NCBI RefSeq assembly: GCF_024171695.1
Contig: NZ_JAMTCF010000004.1
Span: 62,001 to 126,000 of the forward strand
Direction of reading: 5' to 3'
Source: Actinosynnema pretiosum
GTDB lineage: Bacteria; Actinomycetota; Actinomycetes; Mycobacteriales; Pseudonocardiaceae
Length of the DNA: 64,000 nucleotides
Below, piece after piece: positions 33,389-42,346 of the stretch. A program made the translations under genes and the position numbers. Below the pieces are notes generated by a model. The model saw only the letters and a list, made by a program, of their open reading frames with translations. It did no database searches and had not been told where the DNA came from. Position 1 is the stretch's first letter. Each line of letters opens with the position of its first letter.

Positions 33389-34486
33389 TCAGGCGCCGCT
33401 GGGCATGGTCGGGCGGCGCTGGAAGGCGACCGTGTACTTGATGATCATCTCCTTGGCCAGCGCCGCCGCGCGGCCGGTCAGGACCACGTCGCGCGGGGTG
33501 TCGTCCGCGTGCACGAACTGGAGCACCGCGTCCCGCCTGCCCAGGCTGACGCACTGGCCGACGTACCGGAAGCGGGTCGGGGTCGGGGTGTCGCCCGCCA
33601 GCTCCTGGGCCAGCGACCGGATCGCGCGCTGGGCGTTCGGGGCCGCCGTCGCGCAGGCCATGCGCATCTCCCGGCCGTCCGCCCGGCGCACCGCCGCCGC
33701 GTCGCCGACGCCGATCACCTCGGGGTGGGACGTCGAGCGCATCGCCTCGTCGACCAGGAGCCTGCCCGAGGCGTCCACCGCCAGGCCCGACTCGCGGGCC
33801 AGCGGCGGCACCCGGAAGCCCGCCGTCCAGACCACCGCGTCCGCCGCCTCGTGGCCGCCGTCGACCCGCAGGCCCCGCTCGTCCACCGACTCGACCCGGC
33901 AGCCCTCCCGCACCCGCACGCCCAGCCGCGCGAGCGCCCGGTGCAGGTGCCGCACGGCCTTCGCGGACAGGCCCGCCCCCAGCGCGCTCGACGACAGCAG
34001 CGACACGTCGTGCCCGGCCTCGGCCAGCTCGGCGGCGGTCTCCACGCCGGTCAGCCCGCCGCCGACCACCACGACGGACCTCCGGCCGGTCAGCGCGCGG
34101 TGCAGCCGCTCGGCGGACTCGGCGTCCGAGACCGAGTGGGCGTGCTCGGCCACGCCGGGGGCCGAGCCGAGGTCGGTGGTGCTGCCCAGCGCGTAGACCA
34201 GGCGGTCGTAGGGCAGCGCGCGGTCGCCCACGCGCACCTCGCGCGCCCCGAGGTCGATCGCCTCCGCCCGCCCCACGACCAGCTCGACCCCCGACCCGGC
34301 CAGCAGCTCCCACAGCGGCAACCGCCGCTCGACCTGCCCGGCCGCCACCTGGTGCAGCCGGACCCGCTGAACGAAGCGGTCGCGCTCGTTGACGAGCGTC
34401 ACCTCGGCCCCGGTCCACCGGGCAGCCAGCTTGGCCGCGGCCAGACCGGCGTAACCGGCCCCCAGCACCACAACGCGCTCGGACAT
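33389..34486 (-). CDS. NAD(P)/FAD-dependent oxidoreductase (NDH-2-like)
   Basis: 365 residues from ATG 34486, chosen because GAGGAG lies 6 bases upstream. Two dinucleotide-binding folds are visible: FAD motif VVVLGAGYAGLAAAKLAARW at the N-terminus, NAD(P) motif SVVVVGGGLTGVETAAELAE near residue 140, and the FAD Asp in EVIGVGDAAAV near 270. Overall it resembles type II NADH dehydrogenases but is shorter and lacks an obvious C-terminal membrane helix, so quinone reduction is not certain. Confidence 0.85.
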   Translation of the reverse strand: MSERVVVLGAGYAGLAAAKLAARWTGAEVTLVNERDRFVQRVRLHQVAAGQVERRLPLWELLAGSGVELVVGRAEAIDLGAREVRVGDRALPYDRLVYALGSTTDLGSAPGVAEHAHSVSDAESAERLHRALTGRRSVVVVGGGLTGVETAAELAEAGHDVSLLSSSALGAGLSAKAVRHLHRALARLGVRVREGCRVESVDERGLRVDGGHEAADAVVWTAGFRVPPLARESGLAVDASGRLLVDEAMRSTSHPEVIGVGDAAAVRRADGREMRMACATAAPNAQRAIRSLAQELAGDTPTPTRFRYVGQCVSLGRRDAVLQFVHADDTPRDVVLTGRAAALAKEMIIKYTVAFQRRPTMPSGA

Positions 34487-35081
34487 CACCGTCTCCTCTC
34501 GACGTCACCTGTGAGAGGAGCGGGACGGGGCGGCGAGAGGTGACAGTGACCCCTGGCACACCGCTCCGGGCGTCCGGCGGCTGCCCCGCGCCTGCCCCGG
34601 ACCCCGTTCCGCCCGTCTCGTCGGCCCGCTGACGGGTTCACGGGCGCCCGGAAGGTCTGGGAGACCGGGACGGGCCTCCCGGAGGGCTGTGAGGGGCGCT
34701 CGGCAGGGGGCGCTGGCCCGGCGGAGCGCTCGCGGGCGGGGCACCGGTGGAGTGGCGCGCCCAGGGGAGCGGGGAGCGGCGGCTGCTCGGGGTGGCTGAT
34801 GGCGCGCGGACGCCTGCCGGGACCGGCGCGCCCGGTGGCGGCTGGCGCCGACGCGTTCGGCAGTGCTGGGGCGCTGGGCGCCTGCGGGAAGGACGCCTGC
34901 GGGTGGGGCGCCTGCCGGAGGGGCTGCGCGACCTGCGAGCCGGTGAACCTGCGGCGGTCCGGGGGCTCCGGCGGTCCGGGCGGCGCGGGGCGCCTGCGGG
35001 AGCGGGCGCGCGTCCGGCGGACCGGCGCGTCGGCGGGAGGACCGGACGCCCGGCCTGCCCGTGAGCCCCCGGCGGCCCCGG
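34487..35081. other. Low-complexity region without a recognised gene
   Basis: 595 bases of repetitive GC-rich sequence, with several GGCGCCTGC or GACGCCTGC units between 34855 and 35020. Long open frames exist on both strands but lack ribosome sites, known domains and normal composition (they are almost only G, A, P, R). It may be decayed coding DNA. Confidence 0.4.
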
Positions 35082-35573
35082 TCACGAGCGGGTCGGCCTG
35101 GTGGTGGTCGGGGCCGTCGTCGTCGGTTCCGGGTCCTCGTCCTCCGGTGTGGTCGTCACCACCGGCGGGGCCGTCGTGGTGGTCGTCGGGGACTGGCGGG
35201 TCGTGGTGGTCGGGAGCGCGACCGGCTCGTCCGGCTCCTCCCGCGACTCGGACCTCGCCGTCGTCGGCTCGTCGCCGCGCGCGGGGCGGTCCTCGCGGGG
35301 GGCGTCCTGGCGGCGGGTGGTGGTCGTCGTGGCCGCCGCCCTGCGCTCGGCGGACGACGGGGACGACGACTCGGACGTCGGCTTCGCCGGGGCGCTCCTG
35401 GTGGTCGCCTCGGCCTGCGCCTCCAGCGGCGCCGCGGTCTCCGGCTCGGCGTCCGGCACCAGCGAGGCGCCGACACCCGCCACCGCCGCCGCCACCACGG
35501 CGCCCGCCGCGGACAGCAGGACCAGCGGCGAGAACCTGCGCCTCGCGGCCACGTCGGACTCTTGCTCGAACAC
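35082..35573 (-). CDS. Small single-pass membrane protein with Thr-rich tail (A)
   Basis: 163 residues from GTG 35573, with AGGGAG 5 bases upstream. A short charged N-terminus (MFEQESDVAARRRF) precedes one hydrophobic segment (SPLVLLSAAGAVVAAAVAGV, about 15-34). The rest is a disordered Ser/Thr/Pro/Glu-rich extracytoplasmic tail with TTTTT runs. It is built like the next gene upstream (35732-36292) and is probably its paralogue. No catalytic domain. Such tails are often glycosylated in actinomycetes. Function unknown. Confidence 0.7.
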   Translation of the reverse strand: MFEQESDVAARRRFSPLVLLSAAGAVVAAAVAGVGASLVPDAEPETAAPLEAQAEATTRSAPAKPTSESSSPSSAERRAAATTTTTRRQDAPREDRPARGDEPTTARSESREEPDEPVALPTTTTRQSPTTTTTAPPVVTTTPEDEDPEPTTTAPTTTRPTRS

Positions 35574-35731
35574 GCGAACTCCCTGGAGAGACCTTGAACC
35601 GAAGGTCGGGCGTCCGGGTTATCGGCGCGCGACGGCCCGCACCGGATCGGTGCGGGCCGTGATCCACGCCTTCGTGCCGTTTACCGCCACCTGTGGGTGA
35701 TGGCGCGGTTACTGCGAGTCGGACCCGGTGA

Positions 35732-36292
35732 TCAGGGGTTCGGGGTCCCGCTCGGGTTCGGGCTGGTGCTGGGTTCCGGGCCGGTGCTGGGTTCCGGGTC
35801 GGGCTTCGGCGGGTTCGGGCTGCTCACCGGCGGGTTCGGCTTGGTGGTGCCACCGGGGTTCGGGCTGCCGGTGCCGGGGTCCGGCTTGGGCGTGGTCGGC
35901 TTCGGCGGCTGCGGCTCGTCGCTCACCGTCGTGGTCGTGGTCGTGCCGTCCGCCCTGGTCACCGTCGTCACCCGGACGCGCTGCGTCGTCGTGGTCGGCG
36001 CGGCGCTGCTCTCCACGGACTCGGGGGTGGAGCTCGGTGCCTCCGAAGAGGACTCGGTGGACTCCGGCGCCGAGGACGACGTCGACACCTTGCCGGTCGG
36101 GGGCGTGTCGAGCTGCACGCCGATGGGCGTCGTGGCCTCGTCGCTCGACGAGGGGCCCGCGATCGCGGCCACCGCCCCGAAGATGGTCGCCACGACGACA
36201 CCGGATGCCGCCAGCAGCAGGTGCGGCGACAGGCGCCGCGCGCGAGAGCTCTGCTCGGGCGCGGGCGACTCGTAAAGCCCGTCGTCGGTCAC
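35732..36292 (-). CDS. Small single-pass membrane protein with Thr/Pro-rich tail (B)
   Basis: 186 residues from GTG 36292. N-terminus MTDDGLYESPAPEQSSRARR, then one membrane segment (LSPHLLLAASGVVVATIFGA, about 21-45), then Ser/Thr-rich (SSSAPESTESSSEAPSSTPE) and Pro-rich (GSPNPGGTTKPNPPVSSPNP) tails. It starts 14 bases after the CAP-domain gene stop, so the two are likely one operon. Same architecture as 35082-35573. It could anchor or decorate the cell surface; no function can be assigned. Confidence 0.72.
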   Translation of the reverse strand: MTDDGLYESPAPEQSSRARRLSPHLLLAASGVVVATIFGAVAAIAGPSSSDEATTPIGVQLDTPPTGKVSTSSSAPESTESSSEAPSSTPESVESSAAPTTTTQRVRVTTVTRADGTTTTTTVSDEPQPPKPTTPKPDPGTGSPNPGGTTKPNPPVSSPNPPKPDPEPSTGPEPSTSPNPSGTPNP

Positions 36293-36306
36293 TCGGTCTC
36301 CCTAGG

Positions 36307-36975
36307 TCAACGGCCGAAGTTCTGGGTCCAGTACCAGCCACGGGTGTCCAGACCGACACCGGTGGTGGTGAACGAGCAGTCGAGGATGTTCCGACGGTGC
36401 CCCTCGGAGTCCAACCACGCGCCCACGACGTCCTCCGCGCTCCGCTGGCCCATGGCGATGTTCTCACCGGCGGGTCGCGGATAGCCCGCTTCGCGCATCC
36501 GGGTGGCGAAGTCCACACCCTCCGGACTGGTGTGCGCGAAGTACTCCCGGCTCGCCATGTCCGCGCTGTGCGCCTCGGCCGCGGCGACCACCCGGTCGTC
36601 CACGCCCAGCGCCGCGCATCCCGCCGCGCCGCGCGCCCGGTTGACCAGCCGCACGACCCGGTCGGCCTGCACCACGTCCAGCGCGGGCCGGTCCTGAGGG
36701 GACGTCGGCGACGAGCTTGCCGGTGCGGAGGAGTCCGGGGCAAGCCCGCTGGTCGCGGCGGTGGGCTGGCGGGACGCGCCGCGCCGGTCCGGGGCCTCGG
36801 CGGAACCGGGGCCGGACCGGGGACCGCCGGGGTGCGGGTCCGGTCGCGCCGACGGGGCGGCGGCCGGGCCGACGAGGAGGGCGAGGGAGCCCGCGCCGAG
36901 CAGCAGGCCGAGGAGCCCGCCGATGGCGGACCTCTTCCCGCTCCGCGCGCTCACGGTCGCGCACCGTATCACCAT
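36307..36975 (-). CDS. CAP-domain (SCP-like) secreted or anchored protein
   Basis: 222 residues from ATG 36975 (GTG 36954 also possible). N-terminal membrane/signal segment (IGGLLGLLLGAGSLALLVGP), a Pro/Ser linker, then a CAP domain from about residue 105: VNRARGAAGCAALGVDDRVV, AAEAHSADMASREYFAHTSP, GENIAMGQ, VGAWLDSEGHRRNILDCSFT and GVGLDTRGWYWTQNFG. The conserved His, Glu and second His of the CAP cavity are present. It is first in an apparent operon with two Thr-rich membrane proteins. Role at the surface unknown. Confidence 0.86.
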   Translation of the reverse strand: MVIRCATVSARSGKRSAIGGLLGLLLGAGSLALLVGPAAAPSARPDPHPGGPRSGPGSAEAPDRRGASRQPTAATSGLAPDSSAPASSSPTSPQDRPALDVVQADRVVRLVNRARGAAGCAALGVDDRVVAAAEAHSADMASREYFAHTSPEGVDFATRMREAGYPRPAGENIAMGQRSAEDVVGAWLDSEGHRRNILDCSFTTTGVGLDTRGWYWTQNFGR

Positions 36976-37000
36976 CGGGTGAAATATCGGGGTGGAAGGC

Positions 37001-37288
37001 ATGTCTGGAGCGGAGTCCGCGGTGCGGATGACCGCATGGGTCAGGGGGCACGTGCAGGGCGTCGGGTTCCGGTGGTGGACCAGGGCCCGCGCGCTGGAGC
37101 TCGGCCTGGTGGGGAGCGCGTCCAACCTGCGCGACGGCCGCGTCGAGGTCAACGCCGAGGGGCCCGAGGAGTCCTGCCGCGCGCTGCTCGCCGCGCTGCG
37201 CTCCGGGGGGACCCCTGGGCGGGTCGACGTGGTCGTGGAGCGCTGGTCGTCGCCGCGCGGCGGTCTGACGGGTTTCGCGGAGCGTTGA
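37001..37288 (+). CDS. acyP: Acylphosphatase
   Basis: 95 residues from ATG 37001. Hydrolyses acyl phosphates. The signature [21 protein letters not shown] contains the phosphate-binding Arg, followed by [17 protein letters not shown] with the catalytic Asn. It precedes smc, as in mycobacteria, but here a sigma/anti-sigma pair lies between. Divergent from the CAP gene with a 25-base gap between starts. Confidence 0.93.
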   Translation: MSGAESAVRMTAWVRGHVQGVGFRWWTRARALELGLVGSASNLRDGRVEVNAEGPEESCRALLAALRSGGTPGRVDVVVERWSSPRGGLTGFAER

Positions 37289-37303
37289 ACTGGGACACCC
37301 CCG

Positions 37304-37810
37304 GTGGCCGTAGTTACCGCTGTGGACCGCGGGGAAGATGTCGTCAGGCAGCTCTACGGCCGCTGGCGCGGCCCGCTGCGCGGCTACGTCCTGCGCCTGG
37401 TCGGGGGAGACCACCGGTACGCCGAGGAAGTCGTCCAGGAGACCCTGCGCAGGGCGCGGGGCAGCGCGGACGTGCTCACCCCGGAGGAGGCGGGGCCGTG
37501 GCTGTACGCGGTGGCCCGCGCGCTGGTGGCGTCCGGGTTCCGGAGCGCGGGCGGTGAGCGGCCGGAGGAGCCGCCCGCCGAGGTCGACGCCGTCGACCAC
37601 GCGCTCCAGGGCTGGCAGGTCGCCGAGGCGCTGCGCGGGCTCAGCCGCGACCACCGCGACGCCGTCGTCGAGCTGCACTACCGGCGGCGCACCGTCGCCG
37701 AGGCCGCCGCCGCGCTCGGCATCCCGCAGGGCGCGGTCAAGTCCCGCTGCTTCTACGGGCTGCGGGCGCTGCGCGACGCGCTGGCCGAGCGCGGGGTGAC
37801 CGAGCCGTGA
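37304..37810 (+). CDS. ECF-type RNA polymerase sigma factor
   Basis: 168 residues from GTG 37304 (GTG 37322 possible). Region 2 (YGRWRGPLRGYVLRLVGGDH, AEEVVQETLRRARG, with PWLYAVARALVAS) and region 4 (ALRGLSRDHRDAVVELHYRRRTVAEAAAALGIPQGAVKSR) are both intact. The layout resembles the SigK/SigL-type group that is paired with membrane anti-sigma factors. The next gene overlaps its stop codon and encodes such a protein. The likely controlled genes are not evident. Confidence 0.91.
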   Translation: MAVVTAVDRGEDVVRQLYGRWRGPLRGYVLRLVGGDHRYAEEVVQETLRRARGSADVLTPEEAGPWLYAVARALVASGFRSAGGERPEEPPAEVDAVDHALQGWQVAEALRGLSRDHRDAVVELHYRRRTVAEAAAALGIPQGAVKSRCFYGLRALRDALAERGVTEP

Positions 37811-38622
37811 TGACCTGCTTCCGCAGCACGGACCTGGGCGTCTACCTGCTCGGCTCGCTCGACCCGGTCGAGCGCGGCGCGTTCGAGCGGCACCTGGGCG
37901 CCTGCCCGCCGTGCAGGCGGGAGCTGCTGCGGCTCGCCCCGCTGCCGGGGCTGCTCGGCCAGGTCACCCTGCTCGACCTGGAGCAGCCGTTCGCCGACCC
38001 CGAGCCCTCGCCCGAGCTGGCCCCGCTGCCCGAGCTGCCGCCGCAACCGCCGCCCCCGGTGCCCAGGAGCGCCCGGATCTCGGCGAGGACCACGCTGCCG
38101 CTGGCGAGCCCGCTGCCCCCGGTGGACGGGTGGCTGGTCGGCGCGCGCGCCAAGCGGCGGACCGCCGGACCCGCCCCCGGTGGGCCCGGCCGCCGGAGCG
38201 CGGCGCGGTGGCCGCTGCTGGTCTGCGCCACCGCCCTGTTCGCGGTGCTGCTGGTGGGCGCGCTGCTGCTCACCCCCGGCCTGCTCACCCGCGACGACCA
38301 GGCCGGACCGGTCCCCGTCGCGTCGAGCACGGCGGTGACCTGGGCCGGGACCGACGCGGGCACCGGGGTCGCGGCCCGCGCCGAGCTGGTCGGCCGGGAC
38401 TGGGGCACCGAGCTGCTGCTCACCCTGGACGGCGCCCCGGACGGCGCGCGCTGCAGGCTCGTGGTGCACGGCACGTCCGGGCGCACCGAGACGGCGGGCT
38501 GGTGGGGCAGCGGCCCGACCCGGCGCGAGCGCGTGCCGGGGGCGACCTCGTTCGCGCTGGCCGACGTCGAGCGGGTGGACGTCGTGGCGGACATGCGGGT
38601 GCTCGTCTCCGTGCGCCCCTGA
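37807..38622 (+). CDS. Membrane anti-sigma factor with zinc-finger (ZAS-type) domain
   Basis: 271 residues; start GTG 37807 or ATG 37810, overlapping the sigma gene stop. N-terminal anti-sigma zinc domain: CFRSTDLGVYLLGSLDPVER and FERHLGACPPCRREL, with the H-x3-C-x2-C zinc site. A Pro-rich linker (about 65-100) leads to one membrane helix (LLVCATALFAVLLVGALLLT, about 138-158) and a beta-rich extracytoplasmic domain. It would hold the ECF sigma factor at the membrane until an envelope signal releases it. Confidence 0.9.
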   Translation: MMTCFRSTDLGVYLLGSLDPVERGAFERHLGACPPCRRELLRLAPLPGLLGQVTLLDLEQPFADPEPSPELAPLPELPPQPPPPVPRSARISARTTLPLASPLPPVDGWLVGARAKRRTAGPAPGGPGRRSAARWPLLVCATALFAVLLVGALLLTPGLLTRDDQAGPVPVASSTAVTWAGTDAGTGVAARAELVGRDWGTELLLTLDGAPDGARCRLVVHGTSGRTETAGWWGSGPTRRERVPGATSFALADVERVDVVADMRVLVSVRP

Positions 38623-38730
38623 CCGCGACCCCGACCCCGACCACGATCCCGACCGCCCCGGCTCGATCGGCGCGCCCCTGATCAGCCCGTTCGCGCCGGG
38701 CAGGGCCCCGGCACCGGTATGGTGCGCGAC

Positions 38731-41700
38731 GTGCACCTCAAGAGCCTGACGCTGAAGGGCTTCAAGTCCTTCGCCTCGGCTACCACCCTGCGCTTCGAGC
38801 CCGGCATCACGTGCGTGGTCGGCCCCAACGGGTCCGGCAAGTCGAACGTGCTCGACGCGCTGCGCTGGGTGATGGGCACGCAGGGCGCGAAGGACCTGCG
38901 CGGCGGCAAGATGGAGGACGTCATCTTCGCGGGCACCTCCGGCCGCGCGCCGCTGGGCCGCGCCGAGGTCACCCTCACCATCGACAACGCCGACGGCGCG
39001 CTGCCCATCGAGTACACCGAGGTGTCGATCACCCGCCGGATGTTCCGCGAGGGCGCCACCGAGTACGAGATCAACGGCAACTCGTGCAGGCTCATGGACA
39101 TCCAGGAGCTGCTGTCGGACTCCGGCATCGGCCGCGAGATGCACGTCATCGTCGGCCAGGGCCAGCTCTCCGCGATCCTGGAGTCCAAGCCGGAGGAGCG
39201 CCGCGCCTTCATCGAGGAGGCCGCGGGCGTCCTCAAGCACCGCAAGCGCAAGGAGAAGGCGCTGCGGAAGCTGGAGGCGATGCAGGCCAACCTGACCCGC
39301 CTCACCGACCTCACCGCCGAGCTGCGCCGCCAGCTCAAGCCGCTGGGCAAGCAGGCCGAGATCGCCCGGCGCGCCCAGACCGTGCAGGCCGAGCTGCGCG
39401 ACTCCCGGATGCGCCTGCTCGCCGACGACCTGGTCACCCAGCGCGAGTCGCTGGCCCGCGACGAGCAGGACGAGGCCGCCGCGCGCGCCCGCCGCGCCGA
39501 GGTCGAGCGCTCGCTCCAGCAGGCGCAGGTGCAGCAGAACGAGCTGGAGGAGGTCGTGTCCGCCGACGCGCCCAAGCTCCAGCAGGCCCAGGACACCTGG
39601 TACCGGCTGTCCGCGCTGGAGGAGCGGCTGCGCGGCACGGTCCGGCTGGCCGTCGAGCGCGAGCGGCACCTGAAGGCGTCGGTGGACGCGCCCAGGGGCG
39701 GGCGGGACCCGGAGGAGCTGGAGGCCGAGGCCGAGCAGACCGCCGCGCTGGAGCTGGAGCTGCAGGAGGGCGTCACCGAGGCGCGGGTCGGGCTGGCCGA
39801 GGCGGTCGAGACGCGGGCCGAGCTGGAGCGGATGGTGTCCGCCGCCGAGAAGGCGCACCTGGCGGCCGTGCGGGCGATCGCCGACCGGCGCGAGGGCCTG
39901 GCCCGGCTGTCCGGGCAGGTGGAGGCGCTGCGGTCCAAGACCAACGCCACCGCCGAGGAGATCGAGCGGCTGTCGGCGGCGCTGACCGAGGCGGCCCTGC
40001 GCTCCGAGGTCGCCCAGGAGGAGCTGGCGGAGGCCCGCGAGAGCACCGACAGCGAGGACGAGGGCGACGCGGGCGTCCAGGAGCGGCACCGGCACGCCGT
40101 CGAGGCCGAGGACGCGGCCAGGCGGCGGGTCGAGGAGCTGGTCAAGGCCGAGCGCGCGGCCGAGCGGGACATCGCCTCGTGGAAGGCGCGGGTGGACGCC
40201 CTCTCGCTCGGGCTCACCCGCAAGGACGGGGCGGGCGCGCTGCTCGCGTCCCAGCTGCCCGGCCTGCTCGGGTCGATCGCGGCGCTGCTGACCGTGGAGC
40301 CCGGCCACGAGGTGGCGCTGGCCGCCGCGCTCGGGCCGGTCGCGGACGCGATCGCGGTGGCCTCCGGGGACGACGCGCTCGCCGCGCTGGAGCTGCTCAA
40401 GACCGAGGACGCCGGGCGCGCGGGCGTGGTCATCGGCGGCGGCGAGCTGCCCACCGGCGTGCTGCCCGTGCTGCCGGGCGGCGCGCGCTGGGCCGTCGAC
40501 CTGGTCCGCGCGCCCGAGTCGCTGCGGCCCGCCGTGGCCCGCGCGCTGCACGGGCTCGCCGTGGTCGCCGACCTGGCCGCCGCCGACGCGCTGGTCAGGG
40601 CCCACCCGGAGCTGCGGGCGGTGACCGGCGAGGGCGACCTGCTCGGGTCGGACTGGGCGACCGGCGGGTCCGGGCGCAGCCAGAGCGTCATCGAGGTGCA
40701 GGCCGCCGTGGACGAGGCGTCCGAGAAGCTCGCGCTCGCCGAGCGGGCGCTGGAGCACTCCGGGCCCGCGCTGGACGGGGCGCGCGCCGAGCAGCAGGCC
40801 AGGCGCGGCGAGGCCGCCGCCCTCAAGGAGCAGCTCAACGAGGCCAAGGTCCGCAAGGCGCGCTCGTCGGAGCGGCTGAACCGGCTCGCGGCGGCCGTCC
40901 GGTCGGCCGAGGCCGAGGTGGAGCGGGCTCGTGGCCAGCGGGAGAAGGTCGAGGCCGCCCGCGAGGAGAACCTGCTCAAGCTCGCCGAGCTGGAGGAGCG
41001 GCTGCTGGTCGCCGAGGAGCAGCCGCTGGACGACGAGCCCGACACCGCCCAGCGCGACGAGGCCGCCGCCGAGCTGGCCTCCGCCAGGCAGGGCGAGATG
41101 GACGCCCGGCTGTCGCTGCGCACCGCCGAGGAGCGGGCCCGCGCGCTGCAGGGCAAGGCCGAGGGGCTGCGACGGGCCGCGCGCGCCGAGCGGGAGACCC
41201 GCGAGCGGGCGCAGCGGGCGCTGGCGGCGCGGGCGCGGGGCGCGGTCGTCGCGTCCGCCGTGGTGCGCGGCGGCGAGGTCGCGCTGGAGCGGATCGCGGT
41301 CTCGCTGGACCGGGCCGCCCGCGAGCGGGACGCCGCCCAGGAGCGCAGGGCCAGGCACGAGGCGCTGCTCGGGCAGGTGCGCGGGCTGGTGCGGGAGATG
41401 TCCGGCGAGCTGGAGAAGCTCACCGACGCCGTGCACCGGGACGAGGTGCTGCGCGCCGAGCAGCGGCTGCGGATCGAGCAGCTGGAGGTCAAGATCTCCG
41501 AGGACTTCGGGATCGGGCTGGACGACCTGGTCTCCGAGTACGGGCCGGACGTGCACGTGCCGCCGTCCGCCGGCGAGCTGGCCGAGTACGAGGCGGCCAA
41601 GGAGCGCGGCGAGGCGGTCACCGCCCCCATGCCGATCCCCTACGACCGGGACACCCAGGCGCGGCGGGCCAAGCGCGCCGAGCGGGACCTGTCGCTGCTG

Positions 41701-42306
41701 GGCAAGGTCAACCCGCTGGCGCTGGAGGAGTTCGCGGCGCTGGAGGAGCGGTACAAGTTCCTGTCCAACCAGCTGGAGGACATCAAGGCCACCCGGCGCG
41801 ACCTGCTGACCGTCGTCAAGGAGGTCGACGACAAGATCCTGGAGGTCTTCACGCTGGCCTACGAGGACGTGGCCAGGGAGTTCCAGGTCGTGTTCGAGGT
41901 GCTCTTCCCCGGCGGCGAGGGCCGGTTGGTGCTCACCGAGCCCGACGACATGCTCACCACCGGCATCGAGCTGGAGGCCCGGCCGCCCGGCAAGAAGGTC
42001 AAGCGGCTGTCGCTGCTGTCCGGCGGCGAGAAGTCGCTGGCCGCCGTGGCGATGCTGGTGGCGATCTTCCGCGCCAGGCCCTCGCCGTTCTACGTCATGG
42101 ACGAGGTCGAGGCGGCGCTGGACGACACCAACCTGCACCGGCTGATCGGGCTGTTCGAGCAGCTGCGGGAGCGCTCGCAGCTGCTGATCATCACCCACCA
42201 GAAGCCGACGATGGAGATCGCGGACGCCCTGTACGGCGTGTCCATGCGCGGCGACGGCATCAGCCAGGTGATCTCGCAGCGGCTGCGCGGGCGCGAGGCG
42301 TCCTGA
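38731..42306 (+). CDS. smc: Chromosome segregation protein SMC
   Basis: 1191 residues from GTG 38731, which gives the family N-terminus HLKSLTLKGFKSFASATTLR; ATG 38719 would add four residues. Walker A GPNGSGKSNVLDALRW and QGQLSAILESKPEERRAFIEEAAG near the N-terminus, coiled coils, hinge (about 510-650), ABC signature LSLLSGGEKSLAAVAML and Walker B FYVMDEVEAALDDTN near the C-terminus. It forms the condensin ring with ScpA/B (not in the window) that organises replicated origins. In mycobacteria ftsY follows directly; here about 6 kb intervene. Confidence 0.97.
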   Translation: MHLKSLTLKGFKSFASATTLRFEPGITCVVGPNGSGKSNVLDALRWVMGTQGAKDLRGGKMEDVIFAGTSGRAPLGRAEVTLTIDNADGALPIEYTEVSITRRMFREGATEYEINGNSCRLMDIQELLSDSGIGREMHVIVGQGQLSAILESKPEERRAFIEEAAGVLKHRKRKEKALRKLEAMQANLTRLTDLTAELRRQLKPLGKQAEIARRAQTVQAELRDSRMRLLADDLVTQRESLARDEQDEAAARARRAEVERSLQQAQVQQNELEEVVSADAPKLQQAQDTWYRLSALEERLRGTVRLAVERERHLKASVDAPRGGRDPEELEAEAEQTAALELELQEGVTEARVGLAEAVETRAELERMVSAAEKAHLAAVRAIADRREGLARLSGQVEALRSKTNATAEEIERLSAALTEAALRSEVAQEELAEARESTDSEDEGDAGVQERHRHAVEAEDAARRRVEELVKAERAAERDIASWKARVDALSLGLTRKDGAGALLASQLPGLLGSIAALLTVEPGHEVALAAALGPVADAIAVASGDDALAALELLKTEDAGRAGVVIGGGELPTGVLPVLPGGARWAVDLVRAPESLRPAVARALHGLAVVADLAAADALVRAHPELRAVTGEGDLLGSDWATGGSGRSQSVIEVQAAVDEASEKLALAERALEHSGPALDGARAEQQARRGEAAALKEQLNEAKVRKARSSERLNRLAAAVRSAEAEVERARGQREKVEAAREENLLKLAELEERLLVAEEQPLDDEPDTAQRDEAAAELASARQGEMDARLSLRTAEERARALQGKAEGLRRAARAERETRERAQRALAARARGAVVASAVVRGGEVALERIAVSLDRAARERDAAQERRARHEALLGQVRGLVREMSGELEKLTDAVHRDEVLRAEQRLRIEQLEVKISEDFGIGLDDLVSEYGPDVHVPPSAGELAEYEAAKERGEAVTAPMPIPYDRDTQARRAKRAERDLSLLGKVNPLALEEFAALEERYKFLSNQLEDIKATRRDLLTVVKEVDDKILEVFTLAYEDVAREFQVVFEVLFPGGEGRLVLTEPDDMLTTGIELEARPPGKKVKRLSLLSGGEKSLAAVAMLVAIFRARPSPFYVMDEVEAALDDTNLHRLIGLFEQLRERSQLLIITHQKPTMEIADALYGVSMRGDGISQVISQRLRGREAS

Positions 42307-42346
42307 GCCGGGGGCGACCGTCGACCGGGCGCCCCCGGAGCGCCCG

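Noticed and set aside
34799-35662. Plus-strand frame with a Cys cluster
   Set aside because: The part after 35082 is antisense to the Thr-rich membrane protein; the Cys-containing start is within low-complexity repeats and lacks a ribosome site.
37753-42198. 1481-codon open frame on the minus strand
   Set aside because: It is antisense to smc and the sigma/anti-sigma genes; composition is L/G/R/Q/H-rich shadow sequence caused by high GC, with no domain.
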